Shown: positions 11,142 to 23,639 of the stretch, in pieces | How the letters are laid out: each line of letters starts with the position of its first letter | Numbering within the stretch: position 1 is the stretch's first letter | Source of the DNA: Salvia splendens | Lineage: Eukaryota > Streptophyta > Magnoliopsida > Lamiales > Lamiaceae | DNA: 64,000 nt | NCBI RefSeq assembly: GCF_004379255.2 | Contig: NC_056044.1 | Location: 9,030,001-9,094,000, forward strand | Reading direction: 5' to 3' | Notes under the pieces: model-generated | Seen by the model: the letters and a program-made list of their open reading frames with translations, nothing else | Database searches by the model: none | Told to the model about the DNA's origin: nothing | Program-made: the position numbers and the translations under genes

Positions 11142-12850
11142 CACTCATACACACTGAATGCATGCAAAAACAGTGTGCCTTAATCAGACCATAATGCTGA
11201 AAGACCAAAAGGGAACTAAATTATTCCAACACTTCAGAACATTAATGAAGCACATTATAAGGACAGAAAAAGTGTATCACATATACAGAAACATATACCA
11301 AACAACACCTTCTGACATAACACTAATAATTCCATTTGCCATACATTACTTAAAGATGTAGAATCTGTGTAGGGGGCGATAACCCAGTGTCTTGACACTT
11401 GGTAGGTAATGTTAGAATATTAAGCATATAATCTTTTTCTAATTTGGAAACAGGTAAGAGTTTCCCATTAGTCCTTTCACATCCACAGAATAATGCCCTT
11501 GAAAACAGGAACAACACTATGAGAAGATAAATCTTGTGTTGTACATCCATGTAAATAGTAAGCCATAATATCTCATCTCAAAACAAAAGAGAAAAGGGAA
11601 ACTTCAAACTAGAAAGGGGTAACTTCAAGAGAGAAAATAACTTCTAGTGATAATGATCTAAAACAAAAGTGTATTAATCCAATATGAAGCATTGTATTTG
11701 GATCGACCACATTTGGTTATTATTCAGTATTCATACAATCAATAGCATCCGACACAAGATATCATGCTAACATACCCCAACAAGGCAACAGCAAGAACAA
11801 ACTTTAAATTATGGAGATATATTCAGTAATGCTAATAACAACAACTATATACCAGGGTATTTTCATGACATTATTGTAGAGTATAGAGAATACACAATGT
11901 CGCAAGTAACAGATATGCCACCTTGAAAATCATAAACTTGACTGCAGTGGAAACCAGTTGATATCAATCGGCTACTTTGGAAGGTTTAAGATTTGAGAGT
12001 AGAAACTCGCAGCTTCTTGGTATGATCCTGAGATCTAACAAAGTAAATAATAAGTATGTTGCGACATTTCAAAATGCAAATTATCATTTGTTATGTAATT
12101 CTTGTCTGGCTTATGTAACTGAACACAAAATAAGAAATGCACTAGTCTACAAGGAACTCTAATTTTCAAGAAGGGCCACAGTGTAACACACTTGAAAACA
12201 AAAGTACATATCTTCTTTCAGAACTACATTTTCTCCATACTTCTAAATTATACTCCTAACAGTTACGAAAGAAACTTATATGTGAAATACTATATTTGTC
12301 TCATGAAATTTAGATCCATCATGCACCTACAGAATCACATTGAGTGTAATCAAGTGGTAAAAAACAAGGGCAAGACTGAAATAAGTAAACGAGACACATG
12401 AAGTAAAAAAACACTGCATAGTGTTTTAATAATCCCCTAGACCAATCACCAGCCCCCAAATTCAGCAAGGCAGCAACGAGCATTCCAAATAAAATGTTAT
12501 CTAGGGCTCCCCATTTCAAGCAAGAAATGATTGCAAGTAAGTAAACTACATATATTGACCAGTCTCCATACAGAATTAGAGCTAAAAAACCGCTGCCGGA
12601 ATCATCAGAAGCACAAAAGGTCAAACCTTTAGCAGCAAATAGTGATGCAAATACTCCAAATTTAATTCCTTTTTTCAAATTCTTATAGTTTATATAGAAA
12701 ATCCGATGCAAAAATAACCATAGACGACATATTTCTCCCCAACTTCTTAAAAAACCCACATAAAGTTTTAAGCATAAATTAAACATTTTACCTCCAGACC
12801 ACCACCAGCCGAATATCACCGAGTGAAGTAAAGAAATATCTAAAGAAGTT
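11142..12850 (-). other. ATG9 (left) 5' leader and probable leader intron
   Basis: This stretch is mirrored at 43520-45226. A donor-like CTGGAG/GTAAAA near 12790 (minus strand) would allow a non-coding first exon spliced close to the ATG at 11141. A 166-codon open frame at 12319-12819 lies here, but it shows no family resemblance. No transcript evidence is available, so the leader structure is inferred. Confidence 0.45.
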
Positions 12851-14129
12851 CAATTTTGTTATGAGAAGCAATCGGGAATATTCAGCTGCGCAGAATAATG
12901 ATCAGAAATATGTATCTTATGGTTTATGTATCCCTAATTAGGTAGGAAATGCGGAGGAGGCAGAAGGGCTTTGATTCAGTGAAAATCTTGAACGAATTTT
13001 GATTATTTGATCAAGTTTTGAACTGTATTCCGTTTGCTTCGTCTATTGTGTTTTTCTCTCTATATATCAAAACATGATTTTTTATTTTAATTTTCATTAT
13101 TTACTTTTCCAATGGAAAAAGGGAGACGTGTAGGCAGAGGGATGCGTAATCTGTCTTTCTCTAATTAATTAATGTGCATGTAATTTCTTAATACAAGAAA
13201 AAGATCAACATATGTTAATGAATAGTAGCACCAAAATAAAATAGTGATACCCAAAAATTAATTGCATTTATTAATCTCAGCCTATAAGGCCCCATCTACT
13301 ATAGTTAATTAATAAATTAGATGGTTAAAGTTTATCGATATAGAATTAAATATCTTATTAAAATTATCTTAGATATAATATTGAATTTTTTATAACAAAA
13401 CACGAAAATAATATTACCCAAAAAAATACTCTGACTCAACTTAGTTGGGATGAAGGGAGCACTCCACTTTTAACTTCTCAAATAAATTGAACAATATCTT
13501 TGATTATTAAAGAACAGTAAATAATATATGTAGATGCATTAGTGGTGTGAGCTTATGTACAACTTTTAGGTGAAGGTTATATTTTTGGTTTTGAAATGCG
13601 AAATTTTAAGATGATAATTTTGTTACGATTGTTTTAATGATGCTGACTTTTGTATACTCTCTTCGACCTTATAAATTTGTTACTATCATTTAACCGAGAT
13701 GAATATTAAAAAAATATAATAGGAAAATGAATTGAAAAAATTAGTGGAACGTGAATCCTATTTTTATATATTAGTTGTATAATAAATAGATGTGGGATCG
13801 AGTTAGTGAAATATGTGATATGGATTGTGATACACTATCAAAAATGATAAAAGTAATGGTACAATTTTTTGGATTTATTCTATTATGTGATCTAAATTAT
13901 TTATAGCATGCAACTTGGTTTATATTAGTATGAATATTTTAAATTTGTAATTTTTCGCTGCAAAACCCAAATTAAATAGATAGAAACTTAAGATAAATGT
14001 ATGAGTTAAATTAAAGGCATTTTTGTTCCTTCAAATCCATCTACTCCATTTTATTGGAATTAAGTTGGCAGCTAACTTTAGTATGGTCGATCTGTTTCGC
14101 CTAGTTCCCTATATTACCAATTACCACTA
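12851..14129. other. AT-rich intergenic stretch upstream of left ATG9
   Basis: Probable ATG9 promoter side followed by AT-rich sequence with decayed MITE-like pieces, for example around 13650-13870. No gene is seen. The same stretch is in the right arm (42241-43500). Confidence 0.55.
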
Positions 14130-14373
14130 CTCCATTCTACTTCCTTCCTTTCGTGGTAGTAGAATCATTTTTACGGTATGAATATTAAGAAAGAGATGTA
14201 TCGTGTATTGTATAAATAGATAACAAGTAAGAGAGAGAAAAGAGAGAAAAAAAGTAAGAATGAAAACAAAATAATAATAAGAATTAATTTTTACTAAAAT
14301 ATGAAATGACTTAATTACTATGAAATGTTCTAAAATGAAAAAATGACTCAACTATCATATGGAATAGAGGGAG
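14130..14373. mobile_element. Stowaway-like MITE (left-arm copy)
   Basis: Degenerate terminal inverted repeats (CTCCATTCTACTTCC and the inverse of CTCCCTCTATTCC) are flanked by TA. The interior is AT-rich with no frame. The mirrored copy is at 42005-42240, so it pre-dates the duplication. Confidence 0.6.
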
Positions 14374-14459
14374 TATATTGGAGTGTACTTATTTTCGTTG
14401 TCCACTTATTAATATGCCAATATATTGACGATTTTGTAATTTTTTTATTTTTTATTCTT

Positions 14460-16008
14460 TATTAAACCAATATAAATACCATAAACCCTCATCCACTTTT
14501 CACACACTTTACACAGAGTACTCTCTACTCTACTCTCTTTCTTTTCTCTTTTCTCACTTTCACACTTTCAAGAATGGATCCGAGTCAATTCTCAAACCCG
14601 CATGGTGTCGACGACGATATGCCGATGTTTGGCGGCGCCCGTTGGCCCGGCCACGAAGACTACCGGGTCGAGACTCCTGGATCTGTAGGGTCCACTTTCG
14701 TTTCTGACCCTGAGTTTGATCCGTTCTTCAACACGTACGTGTATCGAGTTGAGGACATGGAGCACAGTTGTGGGCAACCTCCTGTCCCTGAGGCGCTGAG
14801 GAGGAAGAAAAAGATGGCGCGGAAGGAAAAGGCGCCATCCATCCCAGTCCCACTCCCACCCAACGAGCCCAACGAAGAGTATGCAACGGAGCGTACTGAC
14901 TACAAGATGGAGTAGTACCTGAAGGTGGCTCAGTATTGGGTCGATATATCGGAGGATTCGATAAGCTCCAACAACCAGACTTCGGGCAGGATGTGGAATC
15001 GCATTGAGGCCAGATACAACTCGGTGAAACCGAGTTGGGCGTACAAGCGGACCAAGGTTCAGCTGTGCAAGTGTTGGGATCGGATCAAGGTCCACATCAA
15101 CAACTTCGGCTATATCTACACGAAGAACAGGGATGGAAGGGGCAGCGGTGAGAGCATGGAAGATGTCCTCCAGAAGTCGATGGCCAAGTACTAGTCGGAG
15201 TACGGGCAGTTCGAGTTGTACAACATTGGTTGATCTTGAAGGACAAGGCAAAGTTCAACGGAGGGATACCGGTTGGATCCTCAGCTGCGAAGCGGACGAA
15301 GAACATCGCCACTGGCGGTTACACGAGCAGCAGCCCATCTCATGTGGATCTGAACGCTGAGCCAGAAGGGAGTTCTGGCACGCCTACGTCTACTTTTAGA
15401 CGTCCAATTGGCACCAAGGCTGCCAAAGCCCAGGCCAAAGGGAAGCGAAGGTGGCCGAGTCTGGATCGGCTCCCCCGCAGGCTGCGCCTCTTCCGTCTAC
15501 TCAGCTCGTGCCCTCAGCGATCAAGGAGTTCAGTGGCTTTCACGAGGTGTGCGAGTATAGGTTTATACTTGACGCACAAAACAACCTTCATACGGAATCC
15601 GATCCGGAAGCCTGATGGAGGACTGAGAGAATGATCAAGAATATGAGCCAGAGGTTAAACTTAGATGACTAGATAGGTTTTTATTAATTTAGTAATATAG
15701 TTTTTTTCTAAGTTTTTTTGAAGTAATTTAGTAATTTAGTTTTTTTTAGTTAAGTATGATGTAGTTTTTTTTTAATTAAGTAATGTAGTTGTTTTTTAGA
15801 ATGTGTGGTGTTTAATATAATACTCCATATTTTAGTATTTTTGTAATTAAAAATATAAATAATAAATAATAATATTAAAAATTAAATGCAAATTGAGTTT
15901 AATAGATATGGCGAACACTAGGGCGAAACAATTGCAGAAAGAAGAGGAGGACTAAGAAATACTGATGTGGCAACCACTAGGGCGCATCCATTGTGGATGC
16001 TCTTAGAA
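14460..16008 (+). mobile_element. PIF/Harbinger-like element with ORF1 relic, left-arm copy
   Basis: A TATAAATA box near 14470 precedes an ATG at 14574. The frame has a TAG at 14913 and continues to 15194, then shifts. The translation has the tryptophan/aspartate pattern of the Myb/SANT-like accessory ORF1 of Harbinger elements (AQYWVDISEDS, then GRMWNRIEARYN). This domain helps the transposase bind element ends. The right end ATTGTGGATGCTC followed by TTA at 16009 is the usual Harbinger terminus. The matching left end was not found, probably displaced by the MITE upstream. No DDE transposase is present. Mirrored at 40386-41930. Confidence 0.75.
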
Positions 16009-16162
16009 TCGCAATTTCCTTGAGATCTTTAAAAATAATGACGGTTACTTTTGTCCATCTGAGACATGTCTTTATTGTAACCCTTGCAATACAATTCTAT
16101 TATGCTAACTCATTCAATTTTAAGTGTCATTTTGTTTGTGGTCATTGTCTTCCCAATGCTTA

Positions 16163-16790
16163 GAGCATCCACAATAGGACGGACATCCCAATAGCCTAGT
16201 ACTAGGACATCCCAAAAATACCTACTGTCACGTCACTAAGACATCCCACTGCACAGCCATATCATTAAGACATCCCACTGCACAATAATAGCCTAGCACT
16301 AGGACATCCCAATAGCCTAACACAATAATAACCAATATAACAAATTCACAAATACAGAATTAAAAATTCGACACGAATACGGACGGAGAAAGTGCAATAA
16401 TAATTTCATTAAATAAAAAAAATTAACATAGTACAATTCAAAAAAATTGTTCAAACAAAGTACATGTTAATATGCCTTGAATCTGTATAGTTTACCGCTA
16501 GCCGAACGGGGGTTGTGCATGATAATACATGCGTTAGCCGGTCGCTCGTCCGTGGTGCAAATGAAATGAAGTGCAACGAGCCGTATATATAGAGTTTTGA
16601 AAAAAAAAATCGAAAAATGCTCTCGTCCGTCACCTAACCACAATAGCGGACAAGCAGACGGATGATGCCTCCCCACCACGGACGACCTCTCGTCCGTCAC
16701 CCGCTCGCCGGTTCCAATAGTGGACGTCCGCGACAGACGAGCCGCTAGCCGGTCGCTCGTCCGCCGGGACGTCCGCTATTGTGGATGCTC
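16163..16790. mobile_element. Short non-autonomous Harbinger element, left-arm copy
   Basis: Terminal inverted repeats GAGCATCCACAATAG / CTATTGTGGATGCTC are flanked by TTA (16160-16162 and 16791-16793). The element is 628 bp. It keeps a TATATATA promoter-like core on the minus strand (near 16585) but no ORF1 or transposase. The right-arm copy (39596-40223) is also 628 bp, so it was present before the duplication. Confidence 0.85.
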
Positions 16791-16960
16791 TTAACCGTCT
16801 TTAGTCCAACCATGCGACTCCTACTATGCTACACGGGGACCTGGGATACAGCTGTATCCCACAAACTCAAGTATAATATTCCTCGTGTTTGTCATTAGTT
16901 GTCACTGGTTTTATTTGTGGTTTATTCGCCAATACTTGTCACAGTTACTTTTTACTCCTA

Positions 16961-17174
16961 CTATATCCGTCCCACTCAAGATGTCCACAATATTGAGTGG
17001 CACGGAGTTTTAGGAAAAATTATTTGGTGTAATAAAGTAGAGAGAAGGAAGATAGTTTGGGTGTTTTAATAAGGAGAGAAAAGAGATGAATTTGTTTCCA
17101 AATATGGAAAGTGAACATCTTAAATGGGACAAACTAAAAAAGAAATTTGGAAATCTTGAGTGAGACGGATGGGG
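16961..17174. mobile_element. Stowaway-like MITE, left-arm copy
   Basis: Terminal inverted repeats of ATCCGTCCCACTCAAGAT type are flanked by TA. It is 214 bp and AT-rich inside. The mirrored copy at 31844-32057 has the same length. Confidence 0.75.
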
Positions 17175-17243
17175 TACTACTTTTAGTACGGACCTCACAT
17201 TCTACTAATTTATTCTCACTTATAATATACTATAAAACTAATA

Positions 17244-17289
17244 CTCCGTTTATCCCAACAAAAACTATCCACTTTCCTTTTTAGTTTGT
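17244..17289. mobile_element. Truncated MITE at the arm breakpoint
   Basis: The first 46 bp match the reverse complement of one end of the complete MITE at 31574-31774. Homology stops abruptly at 17289, where the sequence turns into TGTGAAACG, the putative end of the gypsy LTR. This marks the inner edge of the left arm. Confidence 0.75.
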
Positions 17290-18784
17290 GAAACGAGGAT
17301 TTTTTAACACGTGTGCACAGAAATAGATCACTGCAAGCGCTTGGTCAAGACACCACGCTCCTTAAATCCACTAGAGCACAAGGTCTAGGAACTTAAGAGA
17401 ACATAAAGTGCTTGGTCGTTGGACACACATCGACTCCCCTTCAAAAAAATATAAATCCCTCAACCCGAATACTATGAATTAGTATAGGGAAGTGGGGTCG
17501 ATCCCACAGAGATGGACTCGCAAAGTAGTGCTCAGAGACTTTGGACAGACAAATGGCTGCTGCCACGCAACAAAAGGGTTGAGAATTTTAAACTAACTCT
17601 AGACCTAGGCAGAAAATGTAAATGCTAGACCTAGGACATGTTAAACTTGTAAATTCAGACTTCGACAACAAGAAACATAACCACTTCCTAGACAGTGTAA
17701 ACAACTACCTAATCTAGCTAAACAGAATATGACTGAAAGTGGGGACCATAATTCCAAAAATGGCAAGTACGGAAAGAACTGCAGATTAACAAACTCTGAC
17801 GCTAGCTCGCAGCAAAATGCATCCTCTCAACCGAATTAAACTTGCAGATGAACAAAACAGAGCAAAAAGCGAGATTCGACAGAATATAGAGATTTGGTCG
17901 TCGTTATCTTGCTGCAACTCGGAAAACATCAGATCTGCGTACACTAGACGGAATGAAAGTAAAACACGTAAACTAAGCATGAAAATCAGATCGAAACTAC
18001 TCAGATTCACGTCAGAATACTTGATCCACTCCGGATCCAAGACATCCGAACCCAACAACCAACAAATCCAGCAAATCCAACCAAAATTCTTCCACAATCC
18101 AACTCCAATCTCCCGGATCTGACCATTAACCTACAATAACTCAGTAAACAGCTGCGAAACGCATCCAACTCAGACAATTTAAAACTCCAAAATCTCAATA
18201 AGCGAAACGATCAAACCAGAAATCAACACAATCGCCATAACGGAAAATCAAACTTGCATTTAAACCAGAAACTATTCGGTGAAAACAGCGAACCGAGCTT
18301 CGAACAACGAAGCTCGGCAGAGTAAGTAAAATGCGGAAAGCGGAAAATAAATTGTTTCTTCGCTCCTAACAAGAGCGGTGTTACACCATATCGGAAGCTA
18401 AGATGAAACCCGAACGTGCGAACTGAGATCTCCTCAAAACTAGTATCAAGTGTGTGTGTGGGAAAGTGAACTAAGCAACAGGCTGTGGTGAGGTCTCCCC
18501 GAGAAGATCCCTCCAGCTTGCATGCTTCTGCCTTTTATAGATGCGGACATAGCCCTTGAGTCTTCGTAGAAATCCCTATTCTACCCTTCAACTCTGGAGC
18601 TTCCTCCGTCGAGCAATTCTCTTCATAATCGTTCACTAAATCGCCAGTTCCTCGACCTTGTGATTTTTTGGTCTTCTTTCCTGGACCTGGCGAATTCCTT
18701 CACACACCTGGCTTAAAACGTGCGTTAGTCCTAGTAAAATCACGAATTAAATCCCTAGACCCATGCATGAAATTAGCCTTATCA
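17287..18784 (-). repeat. Candidate 3' LTR of the gypsy element
   Basis: On the minus strand it would start TGATAAGGC at 18784, just after an AAGTGTGAGCAGTT stretch, and end in CA at 17287. This gives about 1.5 kb, a usual Athila LTR length. There is no partner LTR in the window to prove the borders. Open frames inside are short and unconvincing. Confidence 0.55.
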
Positions 18785-19284
18785 AACTGCTCACACTTAA
18801 ACCATGCTTGTCCTCAAGTATGAAAGACAAGAAAAAGAAATAAGGCGAATTTCAATGCACGCCCCCCCCCCAAGTACTATTCTACAAACAAAACAGACTC
18901 CTAGACCTAGACAACTACAACACGAAACACATAAAAATCACAAAAGAAAAGAAAACACATAAGCGCATAAACTGGTATTTTCCTAGCAGCCATCCCCACA
19001 AGTTTAAGGTCAATCCAAGCGTTTACAGCCTCAGATTCCTCCCCTCCCTTCTTCTGTCTAGTCAAGTTGTCAGTTCGTCAAGATAGCCTTCTGACTTCCC
19101 AATTGTTAGATTCACTCGATCACTCATTCCTCACCAGGGATGTTAGGATCGGATCGCTCTTAAGTTAAAGTTACTCCACTGATGCATCGGGTTATGAGAG
19201 TTTCTCCTTCCTACCGTCTCCTTTTTATTCCTGGGTCTGGTTACTACTGCTTCCTGCCCTTAATTTTTTTTTTTTTTTTTTTTC

Positions 19285-19423
19285 CCTGGACTTCGTCCAG
19301 CTTATACCTCCGGTTTTATTATTTTAACTCCTCCCCTGGACTTCGTCCAGCTTATACCTCCGGTTCCTGGACTTCGTCCAGCTTATACCTCCTTTTCCTG
19401 GACTTCGTCCAGCTTATACCTCC
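19285..19423. repeat. Four-copy hairpin-unit tandem repeat
   Basis: Four copies of a roughly 27-bp unit start near 19285, 19335, 19366 and 19397. Each begins with the perfect palindrome CTGGACTTCGTCCAG and continues CTTATACCTCC. A 20-plus T run precedes the array. It lies in the untranslated part of the gypsy element between the post-pol frame and the LTR. Confidence 0.85.
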
Positions 19424-20136
19424 TTTATTCTCTACTCCCTAAGCATCAAGTGGTAGCCCATTCTTTTTACAAGTTAGCTCAAAGTGTATAGGCTTATAAC
19501 TCGCTCTTATAGTAGGGCTGCACAACTGGGTTATCTAAGGCATCCTCTATCGTTCTTACTTCATCCAACTGACTTTGATTTATTAAGAGAAAAGGATTCA
19601 CAATTTAGCATGTATTTTCTCTTCAATTACTCTCCCTAAGGGGCTTTTTGCTATTTATTTTACCAGTTATGCAAACACGAAACCTAAAAAAAACTTCTAC
19701 AAACTCCTAGACCTAACAGAATATGTACAAGACACTAACTGCACTAACTGCGTCCCCCCTCCCACTTCATTTATGCTTGTCCCCAAGCAATCCGTATGAA
19801 GTGGAAAGCAGGCCAGTTAGTGGCGACATGAAACGAACTCAACAAAACACAAACTTCTCACACTTAGACCAAGCATTGGGCTAAGTGGGAGAAGGAACAA
19901 CATACAACACAAACATGTTATGACATATAACCCCTTCTCACACTTAGACCAATGCTTGGTCTAAGTGGAAGGGTTCAACACATATATACAGAACCTAGCA
20001 TGCTGGCAGGTAAAACAGAAATAAAACGAAAGAACTGTTAAATAAAAGAAAGAAAAAGTTACTTGGGTTTGAGGGGAAATTCAATTCGGTGTCTGGCCCC
20101 CGTGGGAGCCAAACTTTGGTGGCACCGTCGGCTGGG

Positions 20137-22838
20137 TCACCTTTGCTTTCTTCCTGGCCGGCATCTCGGCTTCTCTGGTCTGTCATCAGTAGGTCGGGGT
20201 ATGGCTGTCCTCAGGATCACGGGTCTAGCGGAAGAGGGGGTGATGTGAGGCCTCGGGCCTTGTGATGGCTTCTGCGCGGATACACTTCCTGGACTTAGCG
20301 TTGTAATGTTGCCGCTAGACCCAGGAATAGTTTCTGATGCATCCGGGAACTTTTTGTGCAGCCATTTCAGCATGGTCGTCATCAAAGCAACACCCTCCGC
20401 CATCCTGTTGGTTTGCTCACTTGACGAAGCCACCCAATCGGTGATACGTCCCCTCAGGACTGCGGCCTCTTCCCTGCTTTTTCCGAATTCCCTTCGGATC
20501 TCAGTCATTTCCTTGCGTACCCCGTCGATTCCTTTCCTTACCTCCTCAACTTCTTTCTGAACTCCCTGAACCATCAGCCTGACTTCGTCCTCAGTGGCTT
20601 GATCCTTTACCTCCACACCATCGGGTTCCTGCTTGACTTGTGCCTCTGACTTACCGACCTCATAAAAATACACCTCCTTCCCTCGGGCGATCAGCAACCC
20701 TTGTTGAAAAAAAAGTCGAAATTGAAGACTTCCGGGGCTGAGCACATCTTTACTACACGGCAGGCCTTGCTGATTTTAATTACAATGTTGCGCTGCAAAT
20801 AGGCCCCGAGAAGATGGCACGTGTACAGATGCCTGGACGGGTTGGAGGTGACTTGATGGCAGGCTTGGGCTAACCAATAACCCAAATGAACTCGTACTCC
20901 TGTGGCCATGCACCACGTAAAGTATAGGTCGGCGGTCGTCAGGGCGTTGTTGGCAGTGCCCATCAAGTTGTAGCTAACAAAAGTTTGGGCGAATCGCAGG
21001 ACCCGATTTTCTATATGGTGTGCCTTCGAAAAACTTGTTTTAAATTGACCCACTCTTGAGTGAGTCAAGAACTCCCACGCACCTTGTGCCTGAAATCCTG
21101 GCGTCAACTTCGGCGGACCAACCATTCTGTCGTTCCACAGGCCCTCATCATCTTTGTTCTCGTTAGCAAGCCCATCCGCAGCGTCCACTTCCCGGATACT
21201 CATCATATGTTCTTCATTAAAAAGCCTGAAAGCTATGGAATCCGTATCCAAATCGGCGGTGGATTTGAACCGGAAGGTGGAAAAGAATTCACGGGCCGCG
21301 TCGACTGGAACTTCGAAAGTGCTGTGCTTTAGTAACCAATCAAAACCGATTGCATCTATATACCCCCTGAACTCATCGTTAGAGCTAATGTTTGAGTTCC
21401 GCCGGGTGGTACATTTTTCCGGACTTCGCCACCTTTCCCTCAGCACTCTTTTTCCTTGTATATGGCCACACGTTTTGGATCGTCAAATCTTCTCATATCG
21501 TCTAGCAGCTCTTTTGTAATCCAAATCTCCGTCGGCTCAAAGTTCAGTACATCCTCGTCTTGCTCCTCCTCTGAATCACTGGACCTGGCAGGATTCTCGG
21601 GCTCTGTGGCGTATGGTACCTTGGGGGGTGGAGGAAGTGGGGATTCAGTAGATTTCCCCCTCTCCTTCTCGGTCGAGGAGGAAGCAATTTGTTTCCCTTC
21701 CTCTTCTTAGCCCTCGCGCGGCGCGCCCTCTTCGTCACTCTCCCTTCCACTCGGCCTGGGGGAGTCTTCCTGCGCAGACACGGCTGTCGCTAGGTCCAGC
21801 GTATCCTTTTCTTTTGTTGGGAGATACGTCAATGTCATCAAGAATACTCCGACGTGTCCGTCTCCTTGTTTCCCTTAGATTAAGCTGCGAATCGGCCTCC
21901 TCAGAGACCTCAGTTAAATCCACTATCATGTTGAGTCCTGCATCGACAGTTTCTTGAGCACCCTCAGAATCGAGTGCTCCACTTTCCTCTGCTAACAATG
22001 GGGTTGCCCCCGTGATATAAACAGGGGTTTCTAACCCCGTAAGATTTCCTTCAGGTTGGGCTTCAGTGCCCACAGATTTTTCGGGAGTCCTTCCCGCATC
22101 AACATCTTCCTCAGAAAATTGGGCTTCATCATCGCCCCCAACTACGTCTAGGGTTTCCTTTTCTACATCCTTCTCAGAATTTAGGGCTTCTCCGCCCACT
22201 TGAACATCATCATCATCAACAACGGCATCCCTCTCAACAGACGCCTCCAGAACAGGGGTTTCCCCCTCAACCCTACTAACAGTAATAGCGGTGTCCTCAA
22301 CTACCGCAACAAGAGCATCTACCCCCCCAACAACACTCTCCACCAAATTCACAGCAGAAATATATCAAGGTTTACTCCCTCTGAAACACCATCACCTCCA
22401 AACTAAAACAGGGGGTTCCTTCTGAGAATCAGAACCTAACCTGGGTTCACTTACGGCCAATAACGTCAGTCCCGCGGCCAGATCTGTCTCTACTTCGCGA
22501 ATCTCCGCAATGGGTGATCCTGGAACGCGGGCACTGCATCGTCCTCCGGCCTCTGGTGGCGGTTCTGGGACTGTGTCCTGGGCAGAGGTGGTTTCTTCTG
22601 GAATAATGGTAGCAGCCCCGGTGCGGTTTCTTGTACAGCAGTGGTGGTGTCTCGACAACCTCCGTTGTGTCACGGTGGTTGTTGGAACGGCTGGCATGGG
22701 TTGTCCCATTGCAAACATCGCGAACGCTTGCATCGCTTTATCGGCCCCTCCGAACTTCTGAAATAGTTCATTCATGAACTCCGCCGCACTCTTCTCGGCG
22801 GATCCAGAAGCGCTGCTGGTTCCTTGTTGGTTATCCAT
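20137..22838 (-). pseudogene. Athila ORF1-like post-pol region of gypsy element
   Basis: Three overlapping minus-strand open stretches (22392-22838, 21735-22352, 20137-21446) read as one broken frame. The first is Gln/Ser/Pro-rich and the second very acidic. The third contains a region resembling the plant Athila ORF1 domain: FRLFNEEHMMSI, then NRVLRFAQTFVSYNLMG, then a WCMATG...GYWLA helix. It ends with a charged coiled-coil-like stretch (VQKEVEEVRKGIDGVRKEM). Function in the element is unknown. Frameshifts near 22380 and 21700 break it. Confidence 0.6.
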
Positions 22839-23639
22839 GGTATTCTGCAGAAAATTTTGAAAAGAACTTGGGCGAAATTTTCAGATTAGGGTTAGAGAGA
22901 GAGATTGAAATTTGGGGTTTTTGATTTGGGAGAGAGAATATTTGGAGAGAGAATGAGTAATGAGAAAATAAGAAGGCCAAAACCGATCATAGTGTAGGCA
23001 TTGGAGAGGACAGTTCCTTTTGCAGGCGGTGCAGGTGGTGACGCTAGCGACCGTACGCCTCCCCATAAAGTCTCTTGAAATCCGATCCGGGTGCCAACTC
23101 CCTCCAAAACTCTTTTACCCCACAATTCCTTGCTCAAGTAAATTCCTTCTGCCAAAACACACTAAAAGAAAACATCAAACTAAAAAAAACAAATATGAAA
23201 CGCCCAAACTCCCCGGGTCTAGGATATGACAGCATCAAAAACATTCCCGATGGTCTGGTGTTTCGAAAATATTTTTGGAAGAATAAAATTTTTTATTTGT
23301 TTGGATTTTTCTTGATTTAAAGAAAGCAATTAAATATTTACAAAATTGTTGTCAAGTGTTCTCAAAATTTCCTGGATCAGGGTATGGTCAAACTTTATAA
23401 CTAGACAGGAGATATTTTAAAAACACTTCCTTCCTAGACTGGTTAGGTGATATCAAAGAGTGCGCGTAGTGGCACTTCGTCCACTACACACAACTCTGAG
23501 CTATCCCTAAAGACCTTTATCCTATGTCCATGACAAGAAAAGGTATGGAATTGGTTGGCACTTCCCTGGATTTCAATGCTCCGTTTGCTCAAAGTCCCAT
23601 GATGATGTAAGGCCCAATCCATTTAGACTTTACTTTCCA

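Larger units (their letters stand above)
1..17289. repeat. Left arm of large inverted duplication (ATG9 segment)
   Basis: The reverse complement of this stretch matches 31729-52391 almost base for base outside transposons present in only one arm. Both arms carry ATG9, its leader intron, a Harbinger ORF1 element, a second Harbinger element and Stowaway-like MITEs in mirrored order. Subtracting the hAT element (258-1138) and the copia element (3970-9304), each with one target copy, leaves about 11.06 kb. The outer end is not seen because homology already exists at base 1. The inner end is at 17289, inside a MITE that is whole in the other arm. Confidence 0.95.

Noticed and set aside
12319..12819. 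166-codon open frame present in both arms (mirror 43547-44041)
   Set aside because: The two arms are near-identical, so shared openness is no evidence of selection. It resembles no family and lies where an ATG9 leader intron is expected. The C-terminus differs between arms by a small indel.
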